This document shows, piece by piece, positions 45,103 to 56,600 of a DNA stretch of 64,000 bases. Both the position numbers and the translations under genes were made by a program. The notes under the pieces are model-generated. The model saw only the letters and a program-made list of their open reading frames with translations. It was not told the origin of the DNA and did no database searches. Position 1 is the first letter of the stretch; the number at the start of each line of letters is the position of its first letter. This stretch comes from an uncultured Saprospiraceae bacterium (lineage in GTDB: Bacteria; Bacteroidota; Bacteroidia; Chitinophagales; Saprospiraceae). The DNA is taken from the NCBI GenBank assembly GCA_943788055.1, contig CALSOU010000012.1:62001-126000 (forward strand), in the 5' to 3' direction.

Positions 45103-48100
45103 ATGAGAATTTTACTAATATTTTTGGGAATGTTCAGCATAAATTTTATGCTAAATGGACAAGTGAATTGTAATGAGACACTCATGGTAGATGGAGACCC
45201 AACTACTTGCGTAGCTATTGATATGGATTTAGTCAGCTACGAAACGATTCTAGGTAGTTGTGTTCCAGAGGCTAGTAATCATAATGCATGGCTAGCCTTT
45301 ACCGCAGATGGTCCTGATATCGACATCATTAGCACACACGCATCAAATGCAAATGTACTCTTCACACTTGTCAGATTTACTGGCCAAGATTGTGATCCAG
45401 TAAAGTATGAAGAAATAGCTTGTGGAATAAATCAGATTAATGAAGTTGATATTCTGACCGTAGGAGAGCTTTATCACGTAATTGTGCATGTAGAAGATAA
45501 TGTAGGAGGAGACACTGAAGTATGCGTATATAATCCAGACAGTACACCAGCACCAGCAAATAATTTGCCTTGTGCAGCTATACAACTTGTTCCAGATAGC
45601 ACCTGCATTTCTGGAACCACGACATATGCTGAATCAGACGACAATCTATTGCATTGCGGACCTGAAATGCGAAATGAGGTTTGGTATAAATTTACTACTG
45701 GTGATTCACTTGTTTTTGGTGTGCAAGTATTTTTGCATAATATTAGTATGACTGGCGACTTCCGAGTGAAGCTTATAGAATTCGGTTTTCAAGACTGCAG
45801 TCAAGAATCAGTTATTCGACAGCAATATTGTGGAAGTGAATTTGGCTTAGCTTTAGAGTACGTTGCTTTGGAGCCAAATCATGAATATTATGTAGCTGTC
45901 GCCTCAGATGAGGAAACACAGGGTGATTTTGAGATTTGTCTAAAGCAAATGTATGCCGATCCCAATACAGATCCTTGTCAAGCGACGGAAATTTCACCAA
46001 ATCAGGAATGTATCACGTTTGACACATACTATAGCCTATTTGAGTATGACCTACCATCATGTGATTTTTCTAATCAAAAAATTTGGTACCAGTTTTATTC
46101 AGGTGAGCATCTTGATGATATAGACATTTCTCTATCTAAACTAGAAGATGATGAGAGTGTATTTATTGGCCTAGGTTATTTTCAGGGAAATTTCTGTGAA
46201 AATAACTTTGTTTGGGTCGACTCGTACTGTGGAAATGTGCAAGATGCATCTTTAGTTTATGATGATTTACTTCCGTTCCAAATCTATCATATTGTCATCG
46301 GTACCAATTTTGGTTTTACAGGTGAATTTGAACTTTGTGTTAATGGAGATTATAATTCACCATATACAAATGGTTCACCCTGTACCGCTTATCAGATTGA
46401 TGATTTTGCTGGTTGTGTTAGTGGGTCGAATATTTATGGACAGACGAATTTACAAGATACTTTTTGCTATGGAATTACCCCAATCACTGAGAATTGGTAT
46501 AAAGTACCACTGGAAAGATATGACCATAGTATTGATGTCGGCTATACCGCTATCAATACTATTCCTGTTCATCGAATTCAAATAGGGTATTTCGAAAATG
46601 GTTGTTTGGATTCTTTCCAAGTCCAAAGTGAATTTTGTGATATTCCACAAGAGTCAAGCCTGTCAGCAAGTTTTCCTGACTCAATAGAGTTTGCGTACAT
46701 AAATCTTGGACTACCAGCAAATCAGGAATACTTCTTCTCGCTTTGTATTAATCCACTCGATTTGTCACAGCTTTGTTTTGATGGTGATTTCTGTCAAACT
46801 GCATTAGATCAAGGTGAGATTGAGCTAGAATCTGCAAACTGTTGGGAAGCTTGTACATTTGGCGCAACTCGAGAAAATTCTACTAACAGCTTCACTTCTA
46901 GGTACCCTACTTCTTGGTATTCGTTTACTACTGGGGAGGAGGTGGAAATGCTAAAGTTAAATCTTGAGCAACCAACGTTTCCCAGCTTTTTCATAGGCCT
47001 TAAAAAAGCAGATGAATGCGACCGCGATACATTCGATATATTTCGTTATATTCAAATCACAGATTTATCAGAGTGGAGTCTAGGCGTTGATGCTAATTCA
47101 GAGTATTTGTTAGCAATCTGCGCGATCTCTGAACTAGGTGCGACTGCTGATATTTGTATTGAAGGACTTTCGTCAAATAGATGTCCTATAGATGATAAAT
47201 TGTCGGTTGTCAATACTTCTATGGGGTCTCCTTTTTTTGGACCTTTTCAAGAAGGAGAGCAGGTTAGTTTTTGCTATACTATAGAATCATTCGATGTAAT
47301 ATCTGAATTTAGTTGTCAATGGCTGCAAGGAATTGTTCCCACTTTTGGACATTCTTGGAATCAAATTTCTTTTGATTCTTTGGGTAAACCAATTTCTAGT
47401 TCCAACATAGTTTCTCTCAATAGTGAAGCTGAATGGGGTTGGAGAAATGATGTTCATTCAAAAATGGATAGTGATTATCGAAGATTATCTATGAGTAATC
47501 AAGGTCTCCAAATTTGTCACAGTGATCAATCAGAATGTGAAGGCGTAGGGTTACACGCAGGTGATGAATTGCCGGCTGGTTGGTATGCATGGAATTACAG
47601 CCAAGGTTTTATGCATCCAGATAGCACATATGGCGATGGTATATTTTGCGATCAAAATAATGGTCCTTGGAACGTTTGTTTCGACCTGTTAGTGGGAAAT
47701 CTCTCTGACGATGTTGATTTATCGGTAGATATCCATACTTTTTCGGATGGTGAAATTGGTTTAGGAGGTACTCCCGATACATCTTGTATGGCAGATTTAC
47801 CCTTGGTAAACTCATACTACATGCAGTGTGATCAAACTCCTTTAGATAGTTTGATGCAGATTTCAACTTGTTCTGGTAATACAACAACAATTAATCTTCC
47901 AGAAGATCAACTCTTCTTCTGGTTTTACATAGACAACCCACGAGTTCAAGGAGAAACCACAGGTTCTGGAACTGAACTTACGATTTCATTGTCGACAGAT
48001 GATTTAGCCGTTTCCACTGCACAGTATTTTGTACAAGGATATAGCAGTAATGGTTGTCATCTTGCCAATTATGAAATTCTGATAGATGTTTATCCAGCGT

Positions 48101-49980
48101 TGGATATTCCGAGGCCGGATTTATTTACAATATGTCAACGTGATAGTATTTCGATGCAAGATATTCTGCCTCTTCAAGACTATATAATTGGGGATTTTTA
48201 TGTGGATTGGGATAGTCCTATACTCGAAGATTTACCAAATGCTTTCTGGGCAGGTAATACTGATACGATTATACCATATCAAGTCATTTCAGCAGCTGGG
48301 TGTTATTTTCAAGACACGATAGCAATACACGTTGAAGATGTAATTGTCGAGGGTGAATTTTTTCCTTATACGGTATGTCGCGACGACCAGCTAAATCTGC
48401 AAGATGTGATTGACTTGAATAGCCTAATTGAAGACCCATTTACAGTTGATTGGGACTATGGTAATCTAGAAGATGTTCCGAATCCCGACACCTCCTTTAT
48501 GGCTTCGACCGAAATTCCTTTCGTCCTAACTGGGGAGAATGGTTGTCAATACGTCGATGTTCTAGAGATTACAGTTCCATTTATTGACGTAATAGTTTTG
48601 GGCAAAAATCGCTATTGTTCAACAGACACGGTTTCTATTTCGGCAGGCTACAGTTTCGATCTTCCACATGAGAAATTTTGGATATATCCAAACGGCGATA
48701 CACTTTATTCAGCGGGAATTGCAAGGCCAGCTGAATTATTTCAGGATGGGACAAATTACCTTGAATTTCATTTGCTTACAGAAGATGGATGCCCTTTTTA
48801 TGACTATGATACAATCGAGATTTACAGAGTGCCAGAATTTACTTTTAACCAAGATACTTTTGGCCTAGGCGTATGTTCATATGATAGTTTATTATTGGAA
48901 GTAGAATTGAGCACAGATATATATGATCCCGTTTGGTCTACACCAGAAGGCACTATTGTATCAGAGTCTTATTTTATTTCTACGCCTGGAATTTATACAA
49001 TATTATCAGGATATCAAGATACTACTTTAGATTGCAGTAATACAGAAACTTTCGATCTTAGTCACTATCCTGAAGTAGATACCGATCTAACTTATGACGA
49101 AATTGTTTGTGAAGGAGATTCTTCCGTAGTTGCTTTCAGTAATTCTAATAATATTTTTGCTTGGTCTACTGGGAATTTTAGTTCAGATGAAAAGCTTCCT
49201 GCAGGCGAATATCAAGTCACGGTTAGTAATCCTGACGGATGTAAAGACTTTTTTGAGATATCAGTAGATAGTCAAGCTTTGCCGAATCCTACCTTTAGTT
49301 TCGTAGATATGATCTGCGATGGCGACTCAGTTTGGATTGATACTGCAGAAGATGATTCTTACAACTATCTATGGACGGATTCATCTGACAGTTCTGCTTA
49401 TTTGAGTTACGGTGGAGTAGAAAATGTTTACGTTACCGATAATCTAGGATGCCTCGACAGCTTTAGTTTTGAAATTGAAGTGATAGAGGTTCCAGAAGTA
49501 GACTTTAGTTACAGTACCACACAAGATACTTTGTTTCTCTTTGATAATTCGACAGATATCGGAGATTGCCAGTGGATGATCAACGATGATTTACTAGGTA
49601 TCGCAGGTGATACAGTTCTCATTTTACCCGAAGGCGATTACATAGTTTCACTTACTTGCGATAATCAAGGTTGTACTGATTTTCAGTTAGAAAATATTAC
49701 TGTCGAGGTTGTTATTGTTATCTCCAACAAAGAATTTGAGGATATGCCTTGGCAATTATTCCCAAATCCAAATTCGGGATTATTTGACGTTGAATTTGAA
49801 AGTGAAAGATTTATTGAAGAAGTGGAAGTTTTTGACTTGCAAGGAAGATTACACTACTTCCAAAAGGTTGAAAGTAGGAAGAAACAACTTGAATTTGATG
49901 CACAACTTGTTGCGGGAACATATTTTCTTAGAGTTCAGAGCTCAAAAGGAAGTGAAGTTAAAGTTTTTGTAGTTCGCTAA
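45103..49980 (+). CDS. Large secreted protein with N-terminal repeats and T9SS type A domain
   Basis: A 1625-residue exported protein with signal peptide (1-19, ...FMLNG). From about 20 to 690 it has about five loose repeats of 120-140 residues, each opening near a Cys and holding an aromatic W-Y-F core with a TG-rich strand (EVWYKFTTGDSL, KIWYQFYSGEHL, TSWYSFTTGEEV), a pattern like pre-peptidase or galactose-binding beta-sandwiches. The middle has domains with FCQRD/VCRDD-type cysteine turns resembling Ig-like SprB neighbours (950-1500). The last 80 residues (LFPNPNSGLFDVEF ... GTYFLRVQSSKGSEVKVFVV) are a type A sorting domain. No enzyme motif was found. Confidence 0.82.
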   Translation: MRILLIFLGMFSINFMLNGQVNCNETLMVDGDPTTCVAIDMDLVSYETILGSCVPEASNHNAWLAFTADGPDIDIISTHASNANVLFTLVRFTGQDCDPVKYEEIACGINQINEVDILTVGELYHVIVHVEDNVGGDTEVCVYNPDSTPAPANNLPCAAIQLVPDSTCISGTTTYAESDDNLLHCGPEMRNEVWYKFTTGDSLVFGVQVFLHNISMTGDFRVKLIEFGFQDCSQESVIRQQYCGSEFGLALEYVALEPNHEYYVAVASDEETQGDFEICLKQMYADPNTDPCQATEISPNQECITFDTYYSLFEYDLPSCDFSNQKIWYQFYSGEHLDDIDISLSKLEDDESVFIGLGYFQGNFCENNFVWVDSYCGNVQDASLVYDDLLPFQIYHIVIGTNFGFTGEFELCVNGDYNSPYTNGSPCTAYQIDDFAGCVSGSNIYGQTNLQDTFCYGITPITENWYKVPLERYDHSIDVGYTAINTIPVHRIQIGYFENGCLDSFQVQSEFCDIPQESSLSASFPDSIEFAYINLGLPANQEYFFSLCINPLDLSQLCFDGDFCQTALDQGEIELESANCWEACTFGATRENSTNSFTSRYPTSWYSFTTGEEVEMLKLNLEQPTFPSFFIGLKKADECDRDTFDIFRYIQITDLSEWSLGVDANSEYLLAICAISELGATADICIEGLSSNRCPIDDKLSVVNTSMGSPFFGPFQEGEQVSFCYTIESFDVISEFSCQWLQGIVPTFGHSWNQISFDSLGKPISSSNIVSLNSEAEWGWRNDVHSKMDSDYRRLSMSNQGLQICHSDQSECEGVGLHAGDELPAGWYAWNYSQGFMHPDSTYGDGIFCDQNNGPWNVCFDLLVGNLSDDVDLSVDIHTFSDGEIGLGGTPDTSCMADLPLVNSYYMQCDQTPLDSLMQISTCSGNTTTINLPEDQLFFWFYIDNPRVQGETTGSGTELTISLSTDDLAVSTAQYFVQGYSSNGCHLANYEILIDVYPALDIPRPDLFTICQRDSISMQDILPLQDYIIGDFYVDWDSPILEDLPNAFWAGNTDTIIPYQVISAAGCYFQDTIAIHVEDVIVEGEFFPYTVCRDDQLNLQDVIDLNSLIEDPFTVDWDYGNLEDVPNPDTSFMASTEIPFVLTGENGCQYVDVLEITVPFIDVIVLGKNRYCSTDTVSISAGYSFDLPHEKFWIYPNGDTLYSAGIARPAELFQDGTNYLEFHLLTEDGCPFYDYDTIEIYRVPEFTFNQDTFGLGVCSYDSLLLEVELSTDIYDPVWSTPEGTIVSESYFISTPGIYTILSGYQDTTLDCSNTETFDLSHYPEVDTDLTYDEIVCEGDSSVVAFSNSNNIFAWSTGNFSSDEKLPAGEYQVTVSNPDGCKDFFEISVDSQALPNPTFSFVDMICDGDSVWIDTAEDDSYNYLWTDSSDSSAYLSYGGVENVYVTDNLGCLDSFSFEIEVIEVPEVDFSYSTTQDTLFLFDNSTDIGDCQWMINDDLLGIAGDTVLILPEGDYIVSLTCDNQGCTDFQLENITVEVVIVISNKEFEDMPWQLFPNPNSGLFDVEFESERFIEEVEVFDLQGRLHYFQKVESRKKQLEFDAQLVAGTYFLRVQSSKGSEVKVFVVR

Positions 49981-50681
49981 TTTACATTGAATGAATTGTT
50001 CTCAATCAAGGTCGGAAGAATCTACAAGCAGCAAATTACTAAAACACGGGTCTTTTATGTAGTGGGAATTGTTTCGGGAAAGCGAAAATACAGATAACAT
50101 ATGCAACATATTAATAATATTTAACATATTATTGACAAACATTTTGTAGAATTATTTTTCTTTTCTTTGCCCTATTATAGTTAACTTAGATGCATTAAAC
50201 AACCTAATCTAGTTAGATTATAGAATGTGGCTCGTTTCTGTAAGGAAATTTGTCATCCAAAATCAGTATTCTTTTATATGTTTTCTCTTGGCTACTTGTT
50301 TTGTGGTCAGTTATTTACATATATATCTTATTCAAATTGTATCAGGTTGCACTGATTGTTTGACGAGTAACATGTAAGAGTTTCCTGATAGTTATATGTT
50401 ATTAATATTTCGATCTACGCTTACAATTGAAGATGAAATCTAGTCAGTTTTTCTGTACTGAGAATCATTCTAGGGTAAAAGGAACTTGAGTTTTTAAGAC
50501 CTTTTAACAAGAATGAATAAGTTAAGTAATACATCACAGGCTAGTTAGTCAATCTGCGGATTTTGATATTTTCTTAGAAGGCATATTAGCACTTTAGTTT
50601 GTGCGTTTTGGATTGGATACCTTACTTTTTACGATCACGTTTAGATAAAGCTCGAAGATTACACTTTTAAGTATTAATGTT
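49981..50681. other. Long intergenic region upstream of the giant repeat gene
   Basis: 701 bases, AT-rich, with no gene I can support. It contains a 7-2-7 inverted repeat TAATCTA-GT-TAGATTA at 50205-50220 and direct repeats of AACATATT at about 50105-50130. No convincing TAnnTTTG element with a TTG was found, although the region is expected to hold the promoter of the 13 kb gene downstream. Confidence 0.5.
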
Positions 50682-53600
50682 ATGTCCAAGTATTGTCGGA
50701 TATTGCTTGTAATTACTTTAGCTTTTATGGTAAGTGACGTATTTGCGCAAGTACCATATTACCTTATTGATGGACACAACTGCTCTTCATCAGGGACCTC
50801 TCCAGAATGGACTAGCCCTCCTATAGATGATCCTACTAATGATTCTGCAGCAGCAGGGACCGATTTGGTGAATTATTGGTTTGACTATGATCCTGACTCA
50901 GATAATTTTTGCTTTGCATTCGAAAGATTTTCCGCACAGACTAGTGGGCCAAGTGCTACATACGTAATTTTCTTTGATCTTGATTGTGATGCTAATACTG
51001 GTTACGATGGTTTTGGTCAAGGAGGAGATGTTGCCATTGGATTAGAATGGAAGGTTAATGGGCCATGGGATGTCATTAAGTTTACGTTCGGTCAAAATAA
51101 TCCTGAAATTTTGGGTCAGGCATTTGTTGGTCAATCCGACTGTAATGATCCAGCTACTCAGGGAAGATTCGCTGAGTTTTGTTTTAATCTTTCGGATATC
51201 ATCGCTTCAGGATATGATCCGTGCTCATGTAGTGCTATTTCAACTCCAGGCGTAATCACTTTAGCAGGAGGTAGTATAAATTCTGAACCAAAGGACATTT
51301 TAGAAGGTCTAGTTGATGTTGAAATCGAAGTAAACAATCCTCCAGTTGCAGACGGTTCAGTTACGCCAGATATAATTTGTTTGGGGACACCTATCAATTA
51401 CGATGCTTCTTTATCTACAGATGATTTACCTGCAAATGATGTGTTATCTTATGTTTGGGATTTCGATTACAATGGAAGTACTATTAATGAAATGAGCACT
51501 TCCGTTTCAGGAACTTATGTGTTTAATACAGGTGGGTCTTATGATGTTTTACTTGAAATAACTGATTCATATGGTTGCCCAGATACCTTGGTTTTTCCTG
51601 TTGACGTCTTTGAAGCACCCATCGCGGTGTTAGATTTAGAATTTGACGCTTGCGATTTTACGATGTTTTATGATGGTTCTCAATCGATTGAGAACAACTT
51701 GCCGCAAAACCTTGAGTATTTTTGGGATTTTGGTGATGGTCAGACTTCCAATCAACAAATAGGAACCGTTACTTATGCTAGTTGTGGGACTTATACAGTT
51801 ACCCTAACGGTAACTGACCCAGATGCCCCCACTGAATGTAATACTGATTTTGTAAGCCAAGTAGTTACATTCGATGATAGTCCACCAACTCTGAGCTGCC
51901 CAACTCTAGTAACTGGAAGTTGCAGTGTTGATTCAATTGCACCTTACACAACTATAGAAGAATTTATTGATGCAGGCGGAACTGCAACTGATAATTGTCC
52001 ATTAAATTCAATTCAGTTGCTTGTAGAGATATTTGATAACAATACATGCGGAGGATCACTGCTTAGAATTTATCAGGTTACTGACTTTTGTGGTCAAACG
52101 GCGACTTGTGAGCAAAGTATTGAGGTAAATGATGATATTGCGCCTACGTTTGAGTGTCCCCCGAATGCTACTACAAATTGCAGTATAGTAGATTTTCCAG
52201 CGTACGGTAGTTTGGCAGATTTCATTGCAGCAGGAGGTTCAGTTAGTGATAATTGTGATATTAATCCTGCAAGTTTTACAATAGTATCAGAACTGTCAGA
52301 CGGGAGTTCTTGTCCCGAAATTATCTCAAGAGTTTATCAAATTGCTGATATATGTGGAAATACCGCAGAGTGCACACAGATTGTTGAGGTAAATGATGTG
52401 CTACCTCCTGACATGATTGCACCAGCTCCTATTTCTGCTATATGCGATTTCAATGAAGTTTCAGCTTACAGTACTATAGAAGATTTTCTTACTGCCGGTG
52501 GATCCATAACTGACAATTGTCAAATAGATTCTTCAAGTTTTGTATTTGTAATGGATACTACTGACAATAACACTTGTCCTGAGATAGTCCAAATGATATA
52601 TTCAGTCGCGGATGTTTGCGGAAATGTTAGCACGGTAGCTCAATTGATTGAAGTCAATGATCAGATATTTCCAATGATTTCTTGTCCAAATATATATGTT
52701 ACAGATTGTAATATTAGTCAGATTCCCGCCATTACAACTTTCGTTCAATTTCAAAATGAAGGAGGAACGGCCTCAGATAATTGTCAAATTGATGAAACAA
52801 CATTCACGCTACAGAGTGAAACGAGCGACGGAAATAGCTGTCCACAGACAATAACGAGGGTATACTATGTAGAAGATCTATGTGGCAATGGCGTAACATG
52901 TGAACAGATTATAACGGTTGATGATGATATAGATCCAATGATGAGTTGTCCAGGAGACCTTGTGGCGGTGTGCGACATTTCGGAGCAGCCGGTATATTCT
53001 GATTACAGTTCATTTCTGTCAGCAGGAGGTACAGCATCGGATAATTGCCAAATTGATGAAGCTACGTTTATGCTTCAAAGTGAAGTAAGTGATGGAAATA
53101 GCTGTCCAGAAACGGTAATACGGGTATACTATGTGGAAGATTTATGTGGAAATGGAGCAACGTGTGAGCAAGTGATCACAATTAATGATGAAATTGATCC
53201 GATAATGAGTTGTCCTGGTGATTTGACAGCTATATGCGATATCACAGAACAACCAGCGTATAATGATTTTGCTTCCTTTGTATCAGCAGGAGGCTCTGCA
53301 TCGGACAACTGCGCCATTAACGAAAGTAGTTTTACACTACAGAGTGAGATCAGTGATGGCAATAGTTGTCCTGAAACAATCACACGCACCTACTCTGTAG
53401 AAGATTTATGTGGCAATGGGGTGACATGTGAGCAAGTAATAGTAGTAAACGATACAGAGGCACCAATTTTTGTTGGGCCAGGAGATTTGACGGGGATATG
53501 TGCACTAACAGAACATCCTGTGTATACAGATTACAGTGCCTTTATTTCAGCAGGTGGTTCAGCATCTGATAACTGTACATTGGTAGAATCATCTTTTGGG

Positions 53601-56600
53601 TTGCAGAGTGAATTGAGTGATGGCAATAGTTGCCCAGAGATAGTGACGAGGATATATGAGATAAGTGATCAATGTGGCAACGTGTCGACATTTGAACAAA
53701 TCATAACAATAGATGACCAGATATTCCCTGAGATCAATTGTCCAGGAGATTTGACAGTAGTATGTGACATCAGTGAAGTGATGCCGTATATAGACTTAGC
53801 AAGTTTTCAAGCAGCAGGAGGAACGGTTTCGGATAACTGTGATATAGTAGTTTTGTCATTCGGCTTACAAAGTGAAACGAGTGACGCAAATAGCTGTCCA
53901 GAGACAGTGACGCGCATATATGAGATATCGGATGCATGTGGGAATATATCAACCTGTACTCAATTGGTGATAGTTGATGATGAAGAAGACCCAGTTATGA
54001 GTTGTCCAGATGAATTGACCGCGGTATGCGATGCATCGGAACAACCCGCCTACGCAGATTTTGCATCCTTTGTTGGAGCAGGAGGTTCTGCCTCAGATAA
54101 TTGTCAAATTGATGAAACAACATTCACGCTACAGAGTGAAACGAGCGACGGAAATAGCTGTCCACAGACAATAACGAGGGTATACTATGTAGAAGATTTA
54201 TGTGGCAATGGGGTGACATGTGAGCAGATAGTCACAGTAGCTGATGATATGGATCCTGTTATGAGTTGTCCGGGTGATCTAGAGGCAGTATGTGATATTG
54301 GAGAGCAACCGGCCTATGCCGATTATGCATCGTTTATATCAGCAGGAGGCTCCGCATCAGACAATTGCCAAATAGATGAGTCTTCCTTCATGCTTCAAAG
54401 TGAAGTGAGTGATGGCAATAGTTGTCCAGAAACGGTAATACGGATATACTATGTAGCAGATTTATGTGGCAATGGGGTGACATGTGAGCAAGTGATTACG
54501 ATTGATGATGAAATTGATCCGATGATGAGTTGTCCGAGTGAATTGACAGCGGTGTGTGATATATCGGAACAGCCAGCGTACGCAGATTTTGCATCTTTTG
54601 TAGGAGCAGGAGGGTCAGCTTCAGATAACTGCGCCATTAACGAAAGTAGTTTTACACTACAGAGTGAGATCAGTGATGGTAATAGTTGTCCTGAAACAAT
54701 CACACGCACCTACTATGTAGAAGATTTATGTGGCAATCAGGTGACATGTGAGCAAGTAATAGTAGTAAACGATACAGAGGCACCAATTTTTGTTGGGCCA
54801 GGAGATTTGACGGGGATATGTGCACTAACAGAACATCCTGTGTATACAGATTACAGTGCCTTTATTTCAGCAGGTGGTTCAGCATCTGATAACTGTACAT
54901 TGGTAGAATCATCTTTTGGGTTGCAGAGTGAATTGAGTGATGGCAATAGTTGCCCAGAGATAGTGACGAGGATATATGAGATAAGTGATCAATGTGGCAA
55001 CGTGTCGACATTTGAACAAATCATAACAATAGATGACCAGATATTCCCTGAGATCAATTGTCCAGGAGATTTGACAGTGGTATGTGACATCAGTGAAGTA
55101 ATGCCGTATATAGACTTAGCAAGTTTTCAAGCAGCAGGAGGAACGGTTTCAGATAACTGTGATGTAGTAGTTTCGTCATTCGGATTACAAAGTGAAACGA
55201 GTGATGCAAATAGCTGTCCTGAGACAGTGACCCGCATATATGAGATATCGGATGCATGTGGGAATATATCAACCTGTACTCAATTGGTGATAGTTGATGA
55301 TGAAGAAGACCCAGTTATGAGTTGTCCGGATGAATTGACCGCGGTATGCGATGCATCGGAACAACCCGCCTACGCAGATTTTGCATCCTTTGTTGGAGCA
55401 GGAGGCTCCGCGTCGGATAATTGTGCAATTAATGAATCGAGTTTTGTGCTTCAGAGTGAGCAGAGTGATGGGAATACTTGTCCAGAGATAATAACAAGAA
55501 TATACTATGTAGAAGATTTATGTGGCAATGGGGTGACATGTGAGCAGATAGTCACAGTAGCTGATGATATGGATCCTGTTATGAGTTGTCCGGGTGATCT
55601 AGAGGCAGTATGTGATATTGGAGAGCAACCGGCCTATGCCGATTATGCATCGTTTATATCAGCAGGAGGCTCCGCATCAGACAATTGCCAAATAGATGAG
55701 TCTTCCTTCATGCTTCAAAGTGAAGTGAGTGATGGCAATAGTTGTCCAGAAACGGTAATACGGATATACTATGTAGCAGATTTATGTGGCAATGGGGTGA
55801 CATGTGAGCAAGTGATTACGATTGATGATGAAATTGATCCGATGATGAGTTGTCCGAGTGAATTGACAGCGGTGTGTGATATATCGGAACAGCCAGCGTA
55901 CGCAGATTTTGCATCTTTTGTAGGAGCAGGAGGGTCAGCTTCAGATAACTGCGCCATTAACGAAAGTAGTTTTACACTACAGAGTGAGATCAGTGATGGT
56001 AATAGTTGTCCTGAAACAATCACACGCACCTACTCTGTAGAAGATTTATGTGGCAATGGGGTGACATGTGAGCAAGTAATAGTAGTAAACGATACAGAGG
56101 CACCAATTTTTGTTGGGCCAGGAGATTTGACGGGGATATGTGCACTAACAGAACATCCTGTGTATACAGATTACAGTGCCTTTATTTCAGCAGGTGGTTC
56201 AGCATCTGATAACTGTACATTGGTAGAATCATCTTTTGGGTTGCAGAGTGAATTGAGTGATGGCAATAGTTGCCCAGAGATAGTGACGAGGATATATGAG
56301 ATAAGTGATCAATGTGGCAACGTGTCGACATTTGAACAAATCATAACAATAGATGACCAGATATTCCCTGAGATCAATTGTCCAGGAGATTTGACAGTGG
56401 TATGTGACATCAGTGAAGTGATGCCGTATATAGACTTAGCAAGTTTTCAAGCAGCAGGAGGAACGGTTTCGGATAACTGTGATATAGTAGTTTTGTCATT
56501 CGGCTTACAAAGTGAAACGAGTGACGCAAATAGCTGTCCAGAGACAGTGACGCGCATATATGAGATATCGGATGCATGTGGGAATATATCAACCTGTACT

